Source: Alcaligenes faecalis | GTDB lineage: Bacteria; Pseudomonadota; Gammaproteobacteria; Burkholderiales; Burkholderiaceae_B | Reading direction: 5' to 3' | Length of the DNA: 64,000 bases | Assembly: GCF_002443155.1 (NCBI RefSeq) | Contig: NZ_CP023667.1 | Span: 2,976,001-3,040,000, forward strand | In this document: positions 18,199 to 27,051 of the stretch, one piece after another | How the letters are laid out: the number at the start of each line of letters is the position of its first letter | Position numbering within the stretch: position 1 is the first letter of the stretch | The notes under the pieces: generated by a model | Seen by the model: only the letters and a program-made list of their open reading frames with translations | Told to the model about the DNA's origin: nothing | Databases searched by the model: none | Translations under genes and position numbers: made by a program

Positions 18199-19170
18199 AT
18201 GTTCCAACGCCAACCGCGTCTGCTGGCCCTGGCTGGGCTTTTGCTGAGCTGTGCAATGCTGGCCCCCGCCACCGCCAGTGCTAATAAACCGATCGAAATT
18301 ATCGTCACCTTCCCACCAGGAGGGGGCACGGATTTACTGGCCCGTCTGATCGGGAATTACTTCAACGAACAACTTGGCCAGCCCGCGATTGTGGACAACC
18401 GCCCCGGTGCCAGCGGCAATATTGGCGCTCGTATGGTGGCCCAGCGCCCGGCCGACGGTCAGTCACTACTGATGGTCAACAGCTCCTTTGCCGTCAACCC
18501 GGCCGTGTTCGACAAGCTGCCATTTGATCCCAAGAATGACTTCACCGCCGTCTCCAACTTCGCCTTTGTTCCATCGGTCGTCATCGTGCCGGCCAACTCG
18601 CCCTACAAGACACTGCAAGACATGCTCACGGCTGCCAAGGAAAAACCGGGTGAAGTGTTCTTTGGCTCTTGCGGCAACGGCACTCCGCAACATCTGGCCG
18701 GCGAAATGCTCAACGAAGCAGCAGGCGTGGAGATGGCGCATATCCCCTACAAAGGCTGCGGTGGCGCTCTGAACGATGTGATGGGTGATCAGGTAGGCTC
18801 AGCCTTCGTCACTGCGTCCAGCACCCTGCCGTTCATTGAAAGCGGGAAGGTACGTGCCTTGGCGGTGACCTCGGCAGAGCGCAGTCCCCTGCTGGCCGAT
18901 GTGCCCTCGATCGCCGAGCTTGGCTACCCAGGCTACGAGCTGAACCAGTGGCACGGTTTATTGGCTCCCGCTGGCACTCCTGAGCCTGTCGTGCAAAGAC
19001 TGCACGAGGCGATCGAAAAAATCATTGCGCGCGAAGATGTGCAAGCCAAGCTGACAAGCCTGGGCTACACCGTTGCCCACGACGGCCCCGCCCAGTTCCA
19101 GGCGATGATCAATGCCGACATCGACCGGTTTCGCGAACTGGCACAAAAAATTGGACTAACAATCAACTAA
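18199..19170 (+). CDS. Bug/TctC periplasmic solute receptor
   Basis: A 323-residue Bug-family receptor with a signal peptide (about residues 1-30, ending ATASA) and the motifs IEIIVTFPPGGGTDLLARLIG and NRPGASGNIGARMV. GAGGAGA lies just before the ATG. It is the first gene of a six-gene operon that continues with a dihydroxyphthalate-decarboxylase-like protein and a molybdenum hydroxylase, so it probably captures the aromatic or heteroaromatic acid those enzymes act on (inferred). Two internal cysteine-containing loops (FFGSCGNG, PYKGCGGAL) may form a disulfide. Confidence 0.88.
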   Translation: MFQRQPRLLALAGLLLSCAMLAPATASANKPIEIIVTFPPGGGTDLLARLIGNYFNEQLGQPAIVDNRPGASGNIGARMVAQRPADGQSLLMVNSSFAVNPAVFDKLPFDPKNDFTAVSNFAFVPSVVIVPANSPYKTLQDMLTAAKEKPGEVFFGSCGNGTPQHLAGEMLNEAAGVEMAHIPYKGCGGALNDVMGDQVGSAFVTASSTLPFIESGKVRALAVTSAERSPLLADVPSIAELGYPGYELNQWHGLLAPAGTPEPVVQRLHEAIEKIIAREDVQAKLTSLGYTVAHDGPAQFQAMINADIDRFRELAQKIGLTIN

Positions 19171-19179
19171 GGATCCACC

Positions 19180-20172
19180 ATGAGCAAACTGAAGTTAAGC
19201 GTATCGATTGGCAATTACGACCGTACCCTGGCCTTGAAAGATGGACGTGTCGGAATTGAGGGCTGTGATATCAATGTCGTATCCCTGGAGCCTGAGGAAG
19301 CGTTTCATCGTGCATTTCGCTATGAGGAGTTCGATATCACGGAAATCTCCATGAGCAGCCACATGATGACTACCGCGCGTGGCGACAATCAGTACGTGGG
19401 TATTCCAGCCTTTCTGTCACGCGTCTTCCGCCATTCCGGCATCTATGTGCGTACCGACCGCATCCGCAAGCCCGAAGACCTGAAAGGCAAAATCATTGGC
19501 GTACCCGAATACCAGATCACGGCCAATGTCTGGATCCGGGGCATCTTGCAAGATGAGTTCGGTATCCGCCCCAATCAGATCAAATGGGTACGGGGAGGAA
19601 TCGAAGAGCCAGGCCGGGGCGAGCGCGCTCCCATTGATCTGCCAGATGACATCAGCCTGGAGCAGATCCCGGATGACCGCACTTTGTCGGACATGTTGGA
19701 AAAAGGCGAAATCGATGGATATATAGGCGCACGGGCACCTTCATGCTTCCTGCGCAACGCCCCCAATGTGGGCCGTCTGTTCGGAGATGAGTACGTGGAA
19801 GTGGAAAAAGACTATTTCCGCCGCACGGGCATCTTCCCGATCATGCATATGGTTGGCATCCGCAAGTCTCTGGTACAGGACAACCCCTGGCTGCCGGTCA
19901 GTGTGTACAAGTCCTTTCTGAAGGCCAAAGAGCTGGCCGTGCATGAATTGAACGAGCTGTGCCATCTGGCTGTCACCCTTCCGTGGATGGTGCGCCATCA
20001 CAATGAAGCCAAAGCCTTGATGGGAGAGGACTACTGGCCCTATGGCCTGGAGGCAAATCGCCACACCATCCAGACCTTTGCGCAGTACCACCACGATCAG
20101 GGCATGTCGCAACGCCTGGTCAAACCCGAGGAACTGTTCGCGGCCTCCTCGCTGGATCTCTCCAAGATATAA
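19180..20172 (+). CDS. 4,5-dihydroxyphthalate decarboxylase-like protein
   Basis: A 330-residue cytoplasmic protein without signal peptide, related to 4,5-dihydroxyphthalate decarboxylase, which itself has the NMT1/periplasmic-binding type fold. The N-terminal LKLSVSIGNYDRTLALKDGRV and the central FRHSGIYVRTDRIRKPEDLKGKIIGVPEYQITANVWIRGIL are family-typical. The gene starts 10 bases after the receptor stop and 13 bases before the FAD subunit, so it is part of the operon. Decarboxylation of a hydroxylated aromatic carboxylate produced by the neighbouring hydroxylase is a reasonable guess, but a pure binding role cannot be excluded. Confidence 0.7.
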   Translation: MSKLKLSVSIGNYDRTLALKDGRVGIEGCDINVVSLEPEEAFHRAFRYEEFDITEISMSSHMMTTARGDNQYVGIPAFLSRVFRHSGIYVRTDRIRKPEDLKGKIIGVPEYQITANVWIRGILQDEFGIRPNQIKWVRGGIEEPGRGERAPIDLPDDISLEQIPDDRTLSDMLEKGEIDGYIGARAPSCFLRNAPNVGRLFGDEYVEVEKDYFRRTGIFPIMHMVGIRKSLVQDNPWLPVSVYKSFLKAKELAVHELNELCHLAVTLPWMVRHHNEAKALMGEDYWPYGLEANRHTIQTFAQYHHDQGMSQRLVKPEELFAASSLDLSKI

Positions 20173-20184
20173 GGCAAACCCGGC

Positions 20185-21060
20185 ATGAAGGCTCCCGTTT
20201 TCAATTACTACGCCCCCGAAACGCTGGCTCAGGCACTGGGGTTGCTGGCCAATCAGGAAAACGCTCGTGTATTGGCTGGAGGCCAGTCCTTGCTGGCCAT
20301 GCTCAATATGCGCTTTGCATTTCCGGACACCCTGGTTGATATCAACCAGTTGCCCGAACTGTCCTATCTGCAAGAGCAAGAGAATGGCGATATCGCGATG
20401 GGTGCCATGACACGACAGCGCGACATCGAATTCTCTGAGCTGGTGGCAACACGTCTGCCGCTCTGGAAGGATGCAATCCTCAACGTCGGGCATCGCCAGA
20501 CTCGTAACCGAGGAACAGTGGGCGGCAGTCTTTGTCAGCTGGACCCTTCTGCCGAAATACCGACAGTCAGCATGGCGATGGATGCTGTGTTGACCGTAGC
20601 CAGCACACGTGGAGAAAGAACACTTTCAATGGCCGATTTTCCGGCAGCCTACATGACTCCCAACATGCAGGCTGACGAGCTATTGATTCGCGTCCAGGTC
20701 CAACCGTGGCCCGCCGGTCACGGCTGGGCTTTCCTGGAATTCTCCCGTCGTCATGGCGACTTTGCCATCGTGTCTTGCGCGGCTTTGCTGTTGCTGGACG
20801 CAGCAGGTCTGGTTAGTCGCGTCAGCATCACTCTGGGCGGAGTAGGTGCATTTCCCCTTCGTATGACAGAGGCAGAAAACGCCCTGCTGGGCACCCCGGC
20901 CAGCCCCTCAGATATTGAACTAGCCGCCGAACTATGTGGCCAGGTCGATGCTTCCAGCGACAGCTATGTCCAGGGCTGGTATCGCCAGCGATTGGCCAAA
21001 GAATATACCGCGCGTGCCCTGCGGCTAGCGCTCTCTCGTACAGGACAACGGCATGAGTAA
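20185..21060 (+). CDS. Molybdenum hydroxylase FAD-binding subunit (CoxM-like)
   Basis: A 291-residue medium subunit of a xanthine-dehydrogenase-family hydroxylase. The FAD-binding motifs are seen in ARVLAGGQSLLAMLNMRFAFP at about residues 29-49 and NRGTVGGSLCQLDPSAEIPT at about 109-128, followed by the CO-dehydrogenase flavoprotein C-terminal domain. It accepts electrons from the iron-sulfur subunit and passes them to an acceptor. It overlaps the next gene by 8 bases, as expected for a fixed-stoichiometry complex. Confidence 0.88.
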   Translation: MKAPVFNYYAPETLAQALGLLANQENARVLAGGQSLLAMLNMRFAFPDTLVDINQLPELSYLQEQENGDIAMGAMTRQRDIEFSELVATRLPLWKDAILNVGHRQTRNRGTVGGSLCQLDPSAEIPTVSMAMDAVLTVASTRGERTLSMADFPAAYMTPNMQADELLIRVQVQPWPAGHGWAFLEFSRRHGDFAIVSCAALLLLDAAGLVSRVSITLGGVGAFPLRMTEAENALLGTPASPSDIELAAELCGQVDASSDSYVQGWYRQRLAKEYTARALRLALSRTGQRHE

Positions 21061-21562
21061 TCCCCTTCCTTCGGGCAGTCGCCCCATCACACTGTGTGTC
21101 AATGGCCAGAACCTGACAGCCCATGCCGAACCTCGCGTCAATCTGGCCGATTTCCTGCGCCACGACTTGGGTTTGACCGGAACCCATGTGGGCTGTGAGC
21201 ACGGCGTCTGCGGTGCCTGTACCGTGCAGATCGACGGCCACTCCGCCCGTAGTTGCCTGATGCTGGCGGTACAAGCCCAAGGCAAGCATATTCGCACCAT
21301 TGAGGGCCTTGCCAATGAGCAAGGTTGCTGGCACCCCATCCAGGAAGCCTTTCGCGAACTACACGCCCTGCAATGCGGTTTCTGTACGCCGGGCATCCTG
21401 ATGTCCGTCGTCGAGCTGCTGGAGAACCACAGCGATCCCAGCCCCGAGCTGATACGCGACGTGCTCTCCGGTCATCTATGCCGCTGTACCGGCTACCAAA
21501 ATATTGTGCGTGCGGTACAGAAAGCCGCTGCTGCCATGAGGGCCAACCATGCTCATGAATGA
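21053..21562 (+). CDS. Molybdenum hydroxylase [2Fe-2S] subunit (CoxS-like)
   Basis: A 169-residue small subunit with two [2Fe-2S] clusters. The N-terminal plant-type cluster uses Cys48, Cys53, Cys56 and Cys68 (GCEHGVCGACTVQIDG then SC). The C-terminal helical cluster uses Cys108, Cys111, Cys143 and Cys145 (QCGFCTPG and LCRCTGYQNI). All eight ligands are present. It links the molybdenum centre to FAD and overlaps both neighbouring genes. Confidence 0.93.
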   Translation: MSNPLPSGSRPITLCVNGQNLTAHAEPRVNLADFLRHDLGLTGTHVGCEHGVCGACTVQIDGHSARSCLMLAVQAQGKHIRTIEGLANEQGCWHPIQEAFRELHALQCGFCTPGILMSVVELLENHSDPSPELIRDVLSGHLCRCTGYQNIVRAVQKAAAAMRANHAHE

Positions 21563-23915
21563 TCCTCACCAGCGGGAACAGGCCGCCTGCGGCCTGGGGC
21601 ACTCCTTTCTGCGCCTGGAAGATGAGGCCTTGTTAACCGGACAGGCCCAATTTCTTGATGACATCCCCATGGAGGGTGTATTACATGCGTGCTTTGTGCG
21701 TAGTCCTCACGCGCACGCACGCATTCGTTCCATAGACTTGTCGGCCGCCCGGGCCTTACCCGGCGTACACGGAGCATTTACCGCACAGGACCTGATGGGC
21801 GAATTAACTCATTGGCGCATGCCATTGGGCTTTGCCTTTGCCGTACTGCCAGAAAATACCGTCCCCTTCGTTCTGGCTCGCGAGGAAGTTGCCTTCGTTG
21901 GCGAAGCGATTGCCGTGATCGTCGCCCAGTCCCGCCACGTGGCCGAAGATGCGGCGGCGCTAGTGGCTATCGACTTCGAAGTTCTGCCAGCGATTTCTGA
22001 CCTGCGTCAGGCTCTCGAACCGAACGCACCGGTGGTACGCACCGAGCTGCAAAGCAATAGCCTGCAAAACTACACACTGGCCTATGGCGATATAGATGCC
22101 GCCTTCCTTGAGGCAGACATCACCATCGAAGAGTCATTTTCAGCCCACCGCGGCTGTGCTCACCCTATCGAAGGGCGAGGCGTGCTTGCGCGACTGGACC
22201 CTGCCGGCAACGAGTTGACCGTTTGGTCTTCCACCCAGATGGCGCACGAACTGCACTATACCCTGGCCCTGATGCTGGGCCACCGCGAAGATCAATTGCG
22301 TGTGATCACCCCTGATGTGGGCGGCGGTTTTGGGGCAAAGTTCATGATTTACCCCGAAGAAATCGTCATTCCAGCTGTCGCCCGCCTGCTGCGTCGTCCC
22401 GTCAAATGGGTAGAAGACAGACGCGAGAACTTCCTGACCTCTATTCAGGAGCGCGACCAATTATGGTCAGTATCTCTGGCGGCCGATAAAAACGGGCGCA
22501 TACGCGGCCTGCGCGGCAATTTTATCCATGACCATGGAGCCTACACCCCGCAGGGAACCAACGTCCCCTACAACGCAGCCTCATCCATGACGGGCCCCTA
22601 TATAGTTCCGGCTTTCAGTCTGACTGCTGACGTGGCCTACACGAACAAGGTACCAGTCGCTACCGTGCGCGGCGCGGGCTATCCGCAGGCCGCTTTCGTC
22701 ATGGACAGACTAATGGATCGGCTTGCGCAACATATCGGCATGGACCCCATCCGCTGCCGCGAACTGAACCTGATTCCTGCCGCCAAAATCCCCTATACCA
22801 AGCCACTGAAATCCAGGGCGGGTATACCACTGGTTATCGACAGCGGTGACTTCCCCCGCATGCAAGCCATGGCAGAGCAGGCGATGGACCGCGACGGTTT
22901 TGAGCAACGACGACAGGCTGCCCTTGCTCAAGGCCGTTATCTGGGCCAAAGCCTGGCCAATGCCGTCAAGCCAACGGGTCGCGGCCCTTATGAGTCCGCC
23001 ACCGTCAAGATTTTCCCATCAGGCCGGATTGCCGTTTTCACTGGAGCCCTGGCCATGGGCCAAGGCATCAAGACCTCCCTGGCGCAGATTTGCGCGGCGC
23101 ATTTCGGGGTAGAACCAGGAGGCATAGACGTTCACGCCGGCGATACACGTCACATCGGCGTTGGGATGGGCGGTTTCGCAAGTCGCCAGGCGATTATGGC
23201 CGGTACAGCCGTTGAACAAGCTTCGCGGCAACTACGCCATAAAGTATTGCTAGCAGCGGCCGCTGTCCTGAAGGTCCCTCAAGATACTCTGGATATTTCT
23301 TATGGCATCGTCAGCAGCAGTGCAACTACCACGACCATCAGTCTGGCCAGGCTGGCCATGGAGCTCAAGGGCGTGCCGGGCTACAGCCTGCCTATAAAGA
23401 CGGACCCGGGCCTGGAGAGCACCGCCCATTTTCACTGCGACGAGCAAACCTATGCCGGGTCCACGCATGCTTGTGAAGTGGAGGTAGATGCCAGCACTGG
23501 CGCTATCCACATCACACGCTATCTGGCTGTGCAAGATTGCGGCACGCTCATCAACCCGATGATTGTGGAAGGTCAGGTCGTCGGCGGTGTAGTCCATGGC
23601 CTGGGCAATGCCCTGCTCGAACAAATGGCCTACGACGCCGAAGGCCAGCCTTTGTCCACCACGTGCGCCGAGTATCTTCTACCCACCGCTCCCGAAGTAC
23701 CAAATATCGAGGTGCTGTTCTGTCCCTCCCCCACGCACTTGAATCCGCTAGGAGTCAAAGGCGTGGGCGAATGTTCCACCATCGCCGTCGCCGCCGTCGT
23801 GATCTCCGCCGTGGAGCAAGCACTGTCACCACTGAATGTGCGCATCAACGAGTTCCCGCTGAGCCCTATGCGACTACTGGAACTGATCGATCAGGCCACG
23901 CAACCGACACAATAA
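21549..23915 (+). CDS. Molybdenum hydroxylase large (molybdopterin) subunit
   Basis: A 788-residue catalytic subunit of the xanthine dehydrogenase family. It hydroxylates a C-H bond next to a ring nitrogen or carbonyl with water-derived oxygen. Visible features are DVGGGFGAKFMIYPEE at about residue 256, the molybdenum-loop TVRGAGYPQAAF at about residue 371, MGQGIKTSLAQI at about 503, and the catalytic-Glu motif GVKGVGECS near residue 737. The loop is closer to the RGAGR type of hydroxylases than to the CSFR type of CO dehydrogenase, so carbon monoxide is not the substrate. Arg of RGAGR is Tyr here. A GAGGG site supports the ATG at 21549; ATG 21555 is possible. Confidence 0.9.
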   Translation: MLMNDPHQREQAACGLGHSFLRLEDEALLTGQAQFLDDIPMEGVLHACFVRSPHAHARIRSIDLSAARALPGVHGAFTAQDLMGELTHWRMPLGFAFAVLPENTVPFVLAREEVAFVGEAIAVIVAQSRHVAEDAAALVAIDFEVLPAISDLRQALEPNAPVVRTELQSNSLQNYTLAYGDIDAAFLEADITIEESFSAHRGCAHPIEGRGVLARLDPAGNELTVWSSTQMAHELHYTLALMLGHREDQLRVITPDVGGGFGAKFMIYPEEIVIPAVARLLRRPVKWVEDRRENFLTSIQERDQLWSVSLAADKNGRIRGLRGNFIHDHGAYTPQGTNVPYNAASSMTGPYIVPAFSLTADVAYTNKVPVATVRGAGYPQAAFVMDRLMDRLAQHIGMDPIRCRELNLIPAAKIPYTKPLKSRAGIPLVIDSGDFPRMQAMAEQAMDRDGFEQRRQAALAQGRYLGQSLANAVKPTGRGPYESATVKIFPSGRIAVFTGALAMGQGIKTSLAQICAAHFGVEPGGIDVHAGDTRHIGVGMGGFASRQAIMAGTAVEQASRQLRHKVLLAAAAVLKVPQDTLDISYGIVSSSATTTTISLARLAMELKGVPGYSLPIKTDPGLESTAHFHCDEQTYAGSTHACEVEVDASTGAIHITRYLAVQDCGTLINPMIVEGQVVGGVVHGLGNALLEQMAYDAEGQPLSTTCAEYLLPTAPEVPNIEVLFCPSPTHLNPLGVKGVGECSTIAVAAVVISAVEQALSPLNVRINEFPLSPMRLLELIDQATQPTQ

Positions 23916-23930
23916 AACAGGAAAGCTGCC

Positions 23931-24725
23931 ATGAATTTCAAAAACCGGTTTCATATTCCTCTACCGCTGGATCAGGCATGGGCGCTAATGCTGGATGTAC
24001 CGCGCATCATGCCCTGCCTGCCCGGAGCCAAACTGACTGATGTCTTGGACGGCAACAAGTACCAGGGTTCGGTTTCAGTCAAACTCGGCCCGATCAAACT
24101 TTCTTTCGATGGAACTGCGGAGCTGGTCAACACCGATGAGGAAAACCACATTGCCTATCTGCGTGGCGCCGGTCTGGACCCCAAAGGACGCGGCTCAGCC
24201 AGCTCGGACTTCAGCTTTGCGCTGACACCGTCACCAGAAGGTGGGACAGACGTGGAGGTCAGTACAGAACTGACCTTGTCAGGAGCTGTGGCCCAATATG
24301 GACGCGGCAGCGGCATGATTGCCGAAGTAGCTGGACAGATCCTGGGCCAGTTCGAGCGCAACCTTGCGCGCATGGTGCGGGGTGACGCCGCCCCTGCACA
24401 GGGGGCTGATATCCCCGCCCCCCCGAACCACCCGGGCATGACGGCCGCACCCGGCGGTACAGCTATCAACATGCCCCCAATAGCTGCCACGCCAGTTTCC
24501 ACTATCGAAGCCCAGGCCATCCTCTATCAATCCCAAGCCGTGCTCGCTCAAACCCAACAGCTACAGGCCCAGATGCAACAAACCCTGCTAAGGCTGCAAG
24601 CACGTGGCCGCGAGGATGATGACGCTGCAGGCGAGCTCAATATGCTATCTATCGGGCTCAAAGCCTTCTGGTCGCAGATACGCTATCGAGTGGGAAGACT
24701 GTTCGGGCGCAAGGATCCCGCGTAA
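23931..24725 (+). CDS. CoxG-family SRPBCC protein
   Basis: A 264-residue protein with an N-terminal CoxG/SRPBCC lipid-transfer-like domain (residues 1 to about 150; FHIPLPLDQAWALMLDVPRIMPCLPGAKL), a Pro/Ala-rich linker (about 155-190), a Gln-rich helix (YQSQAVLAQTQQLQAQMQQT) and a basic C terminus. CoxG proteins accompany molybdenum hydroxylases and are linked to membrane recruitment or maturation of the enzyme. It is the last gene of the operon and ends before a 12-bp hairpin. Confidence 0.82.
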   Translation: MNFKNRFHIPLPLDQAWALMLDVPRIMPCLPGAKLTDVLDGNKYQGSVSVKLGPIKLSFDGTAELVNTDEENHIAYLRGAGLDPKGRGSASSDFSFALTPSPEGGTDVEVSTELTLSGAVAQYGRGSGMIAEVAGQILGQFERNLARMVRGDAAPAQGADIPAPPNHPGMTAAPGGTAINMPPIAATPVSTIEAQAILYQSQAVLAQTQQLQAQMQQTLLRLQARGREDDDAAGELNMLSIGLKAFWSQIRYRVGRLFGRKDPA

Positions 24726-24736
24726 AGACCACGGAG

Positions 24737-24768
24737 AATCTAAGCGCCTCATACCCGGCGCTTAGATT
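24737..24768 (+). terminator. Hairpin after the hydroxylase operon
   Basis: A perfect 12-bp stem AATCTAAGCGCC / GGCGCTTAGATT with loop TCATACC lies 12 bases after the coxG-like stop. It lacks a long T tract, so it may be a weak terminator or a 3'-end protecting hairpin. Confidence 0.6.
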
Positions 24769-25109
24769 GCCACTGCAACTACAAATCAGCCGCCTGCAGG
24801 CAGCAATTAAAACGCCCAACAAGCTCTTGATTTAAATAAGAAAACAGTTCACCAAGAAAAATCAATAAAGCAGCACACTGATTATATTTTTTCAGCAAGT
24901 CGGGAAATAACTGAGAGATTGAGCATGGACAGCACCAGGTGGAAACGAATACAAAATAAGAATCCAGCGCCTGCCTTCCCAAGTCTGGCGCTGTCTTCCC
25001 TATAATCGCCGACCTTGTTACTACTGCCCCCTTGGGGCTAATCCTGCCATCAAGCTGGGGCCTCACAAGTCACAGCTTACTGACCACACTCTTGATGTCT
25101 GGCTTAAGC
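24769..25109. promoter_or_regulatory. Regulatory gap before marR, with operator-like site 3
   Basis: About 340 bases without a gene. It is AT-rich and holds GCAGCACACTGA at 24870-24881, preceded by ATAAA as at site 1 upstream of the hydroxylase operon (18070). The site suggests the MarR protein also controls its own gene. I see no other clear element; the start codon of marR is uncertain, so its 5' boundary may lie up to 78 bases earlier. Confidence 0.5.
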
Positions 25110-25655
25110 ATGAAGAATCACACCGAGTTAAAGCAAGAGAAAGGACCGAAATCCGGCGAGGCCGAATCCCTCGGCCCAGTAAAAGAAGAAAATGCCGAAT
25201 TATTCCGGCAAAAGCTGTGGTCGCGTTCCGGCTTTCTGGTTCGACGTCTGAACCAAATCCATTACGCCATGTTCTACGAAGAATGCAAAAGCGATATCAC
25301 CCCTGTCCAGCACGGGGTACTGTCCGTCCTGATGGGCTCACCCTGGCTAGACCAAACAACCATAGGCTATGAGCTTGGCCTGGACCGCACGACCTCTGCA
25401 GAAGTCATCCGCCGTCTGGAGGAGAAAGGACTGCTGGGACGACGCGTCAACCCTGATGATCGCCGCTCGCGTCAAACCTACATTACCGAGGCCGGCCTGG
25501 CCGTCATGCAAGGACTGAGCGCTGGCATGAACAAGGCACAGGAACGTCTGCTGGACCCACTGACCACCAAGCAACGTCAGGTATTCATGGATATGCTGAC
25601 CCGCATTGTGGAGCACAACAATCAATATGGGCGCGCTGCCCTGAGGAATATGTAG
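25110..25655 (+). CDS. MarR-family transcriptional regulator
   Basis: A MarR regulator of about 181 residues. The winged helix-turn-helix core is visible: DITPVQHGVLSVLMGSPWLDQTTIGYELGLDRTTSAEVIRRLEEKGLLGRRVNPDDRRSRQTYITEAGL. An N-terminal extension rich in Lys/Glu precedes it. No Shine-Dalgarno is obvious before any candidate start (TTG 25032, ATG 25095, ATG 25110); the last is chosen because the residues before it look non-coding. It follows the molybdenum hydroxylase operon and shares operator-like sites with it, so it is probably its ligand-responsive repressor. Confidence 0.85.
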   Translation: MKNHTELKQEKGPKSGEAESLGPVKEENAELFRQKLWSRSGFLVRRLNQIHYAMFYEECKSDITPVQHGVLSVLMGSPWLDQTTIGYELGLDRTTSAEVIRRLEEKGLLGRRVNPDDRRSRQTYITEAGLAVMQGLSAGMNKAQERLLDPLTTKQRQVFMDMLTRIVEHNNQYGRAALRNM

Positions 25656-25708
25656 CCTGATCGTAAATTTGAGCAAAACCCCTATCTAGCTCACTTTTAT
25701 CCCAGTCT

Positions 25709-27049
25709 TTATTCGCCCTGCGCCCCCTCTTCCACAAAGTCGCTGCGCAAAATCCCATGCCGTTGCAGCTTGTCGTAAAAGGTTTTGCGCGGGATGCGCA
25801 GATCCTGCAAGGTCGCCTTGATATCGCCACGGTGACGCGCCAGCGCCTGACGTATCTGCTGCGACTCGAATTGCTCCATGCGGGCGGGCAGGCTCAAGTC
25901 CTCGCTGTCCAGCTCCTTGATCTCCGGATGCTGCACACCCAATACCTCACGTTGCGCAAAGTGCGCCAGCTCGCGCACATTGCCCGGCCAATGGTGTGAT
26001 TGCATATAGGCCAGGCTGCGCGCATCGGGCATCTTTTGCGGCATGCCGTACTTCTTGGCAGCCAGCGCCGCAAAGTGGGCGAACAGCATGGGGATGTCCT
26101 CCTTGCGCTCTCGCAACGGTGGCAGACGCAAGGTGACCACATTGAGTCGGTAATACAAATCGGCGCGGAAATTGGCTCGCTGGGCAGGGTCGGACAAGTC
26201 CACCTTGCTGGCAGCCACCACGCGAATGTCAACCGGATGTTCTTCATTGGAACCTAAAGGAGTCACACAACGGGTTTCCAGCACACGCAGCAAGCGAACC
26301 TGCGCAATCATGGGCATGCTTTCGATTTCATCCAGAAACAGCGTGCCCTGATGTGCATGCTCCACACTGCCCACGCGTCTGCGCTGCGCGCCGGTGAAGG
26401 CCCCCGCTTCGTGACCGAACAGCTCGCTTTCAATAATGGTTTCGGGCAGGGCGCCACAGTTCAGCGCCACAAAACGGTGTTGGGCTCGGGCGCTCCAGCG
26501 GTGCAACAACATGGCCACTACTTCCTTGCCTGTGCCGGTTTCCCCTTCCACCAGCACGTCCACATCGGACTGAGCCAGATGCCGCAAAGTGCTGCGCAAA
26601 TTGACCATGACCTCTGAATTACCCAATAGCGCCGGGCCTTGGCCGTCCTCGTCCAGTTCCTCGCGCAAGGCACGGTTTTGCAGAACCAGGCTACGCTGCA
26701 TGGCGGCATGGCGTATCACCGTCAGCAAGCGTTCGGCCTGATAGGGTTTGGTCAGAAAATCAAAAGCGCCATCGTGCATGGCCTGCACGGCCATATCAAT
26801 ATCACCGTGGCCGGTAATCAGCACGACCGGCTGCTCGGGATCACGAGCATGCAAGGCTTGCATCAGCGCCAGACCATCCATGCCCGGCATGCGAATGTCC
26901 GTCACCACCACACCGGGATAATCCTTGGGCAAGCGGCTCAGGGCCTCCTGCCCGCTGGCACAGGCCACCACTTTCAGGCCCGCCAGTTCCAGACTTTGCA
27001 CCACTGCGGCACGCAGATCCGCATCATCATCAACAAACGCAACTTCCAT
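25709..27049 (-). CDS. dctD: DctD-type sigma-54-dependent response regulator
   Basis: A 446-residue NtrC-family activator. It has a receiver domain with phospho-acceptor Asp51 in VVTDIRMPGMDG and Lys in FLTKPY, then a sigma-54 AAA+ domain with Walker A GETGTGKE, the sigma-54 contact loop GAFTGA, Walker B TLFLDE and FRADLYYRLNV. A C-terminal Fis-type helix-turn-helix (GDIKATLQDLRIPRKTFYDKLQRHGI) closes it. It would be phosphorylated by the kinase encoded 2 bases upstream and activate the sigma-54 promoter of dctA. All canonical parts are present, unlike the activator at 37.2 kb. Confidence 0.88.
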   Translation of the reverse strand: MEVAFVDDDADLRAAVVQSLELAGLKVVACASGQEALSRLPKDYPGVVVTDIRMPGMDGLALMQALHARDPEQPVVLITGHGDIDMAVQAMHDGAFDFLTKPYQAERLLTVIRHAAMQRSLVLQNRALREELDEDGQGPALLGNSEVMVNLRSTLRHLAQSDVDVLVEGETGTGKEVVAMLLHRWSARAQHRFVALNCGALPETIIESELFGHEAGAFTGAQRRRVGSVEHAHQGTLFLDEIESMPMIAQVRLLRVLETRCVTPLGSNEEHPVDIRVVAASKVDLSDPAQRANFRADLYYRLNVVTLRLPPLRERKEDIPMLFAHFAALAAKKYGMPQKMPDARSLAYMQSHHWPGNVRELAHFAQREVLGVQHPEIKELDSEDLSLPARMEQFESQQIRQALARHRGDIKATLQDLRIPRKTFYDKLQRHGILRSDFVEEGAQGE

Positions 27050-27051
27050 TC

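Noticed and set aside
20185..23915. Aerobic carbon monoxide dehydrogenase (coxMSL)
   Set aside because: Subunit order fits, but the large subunit lacks the CSFR loop of true CO dehydrogenase; the loop reads RGAGY.
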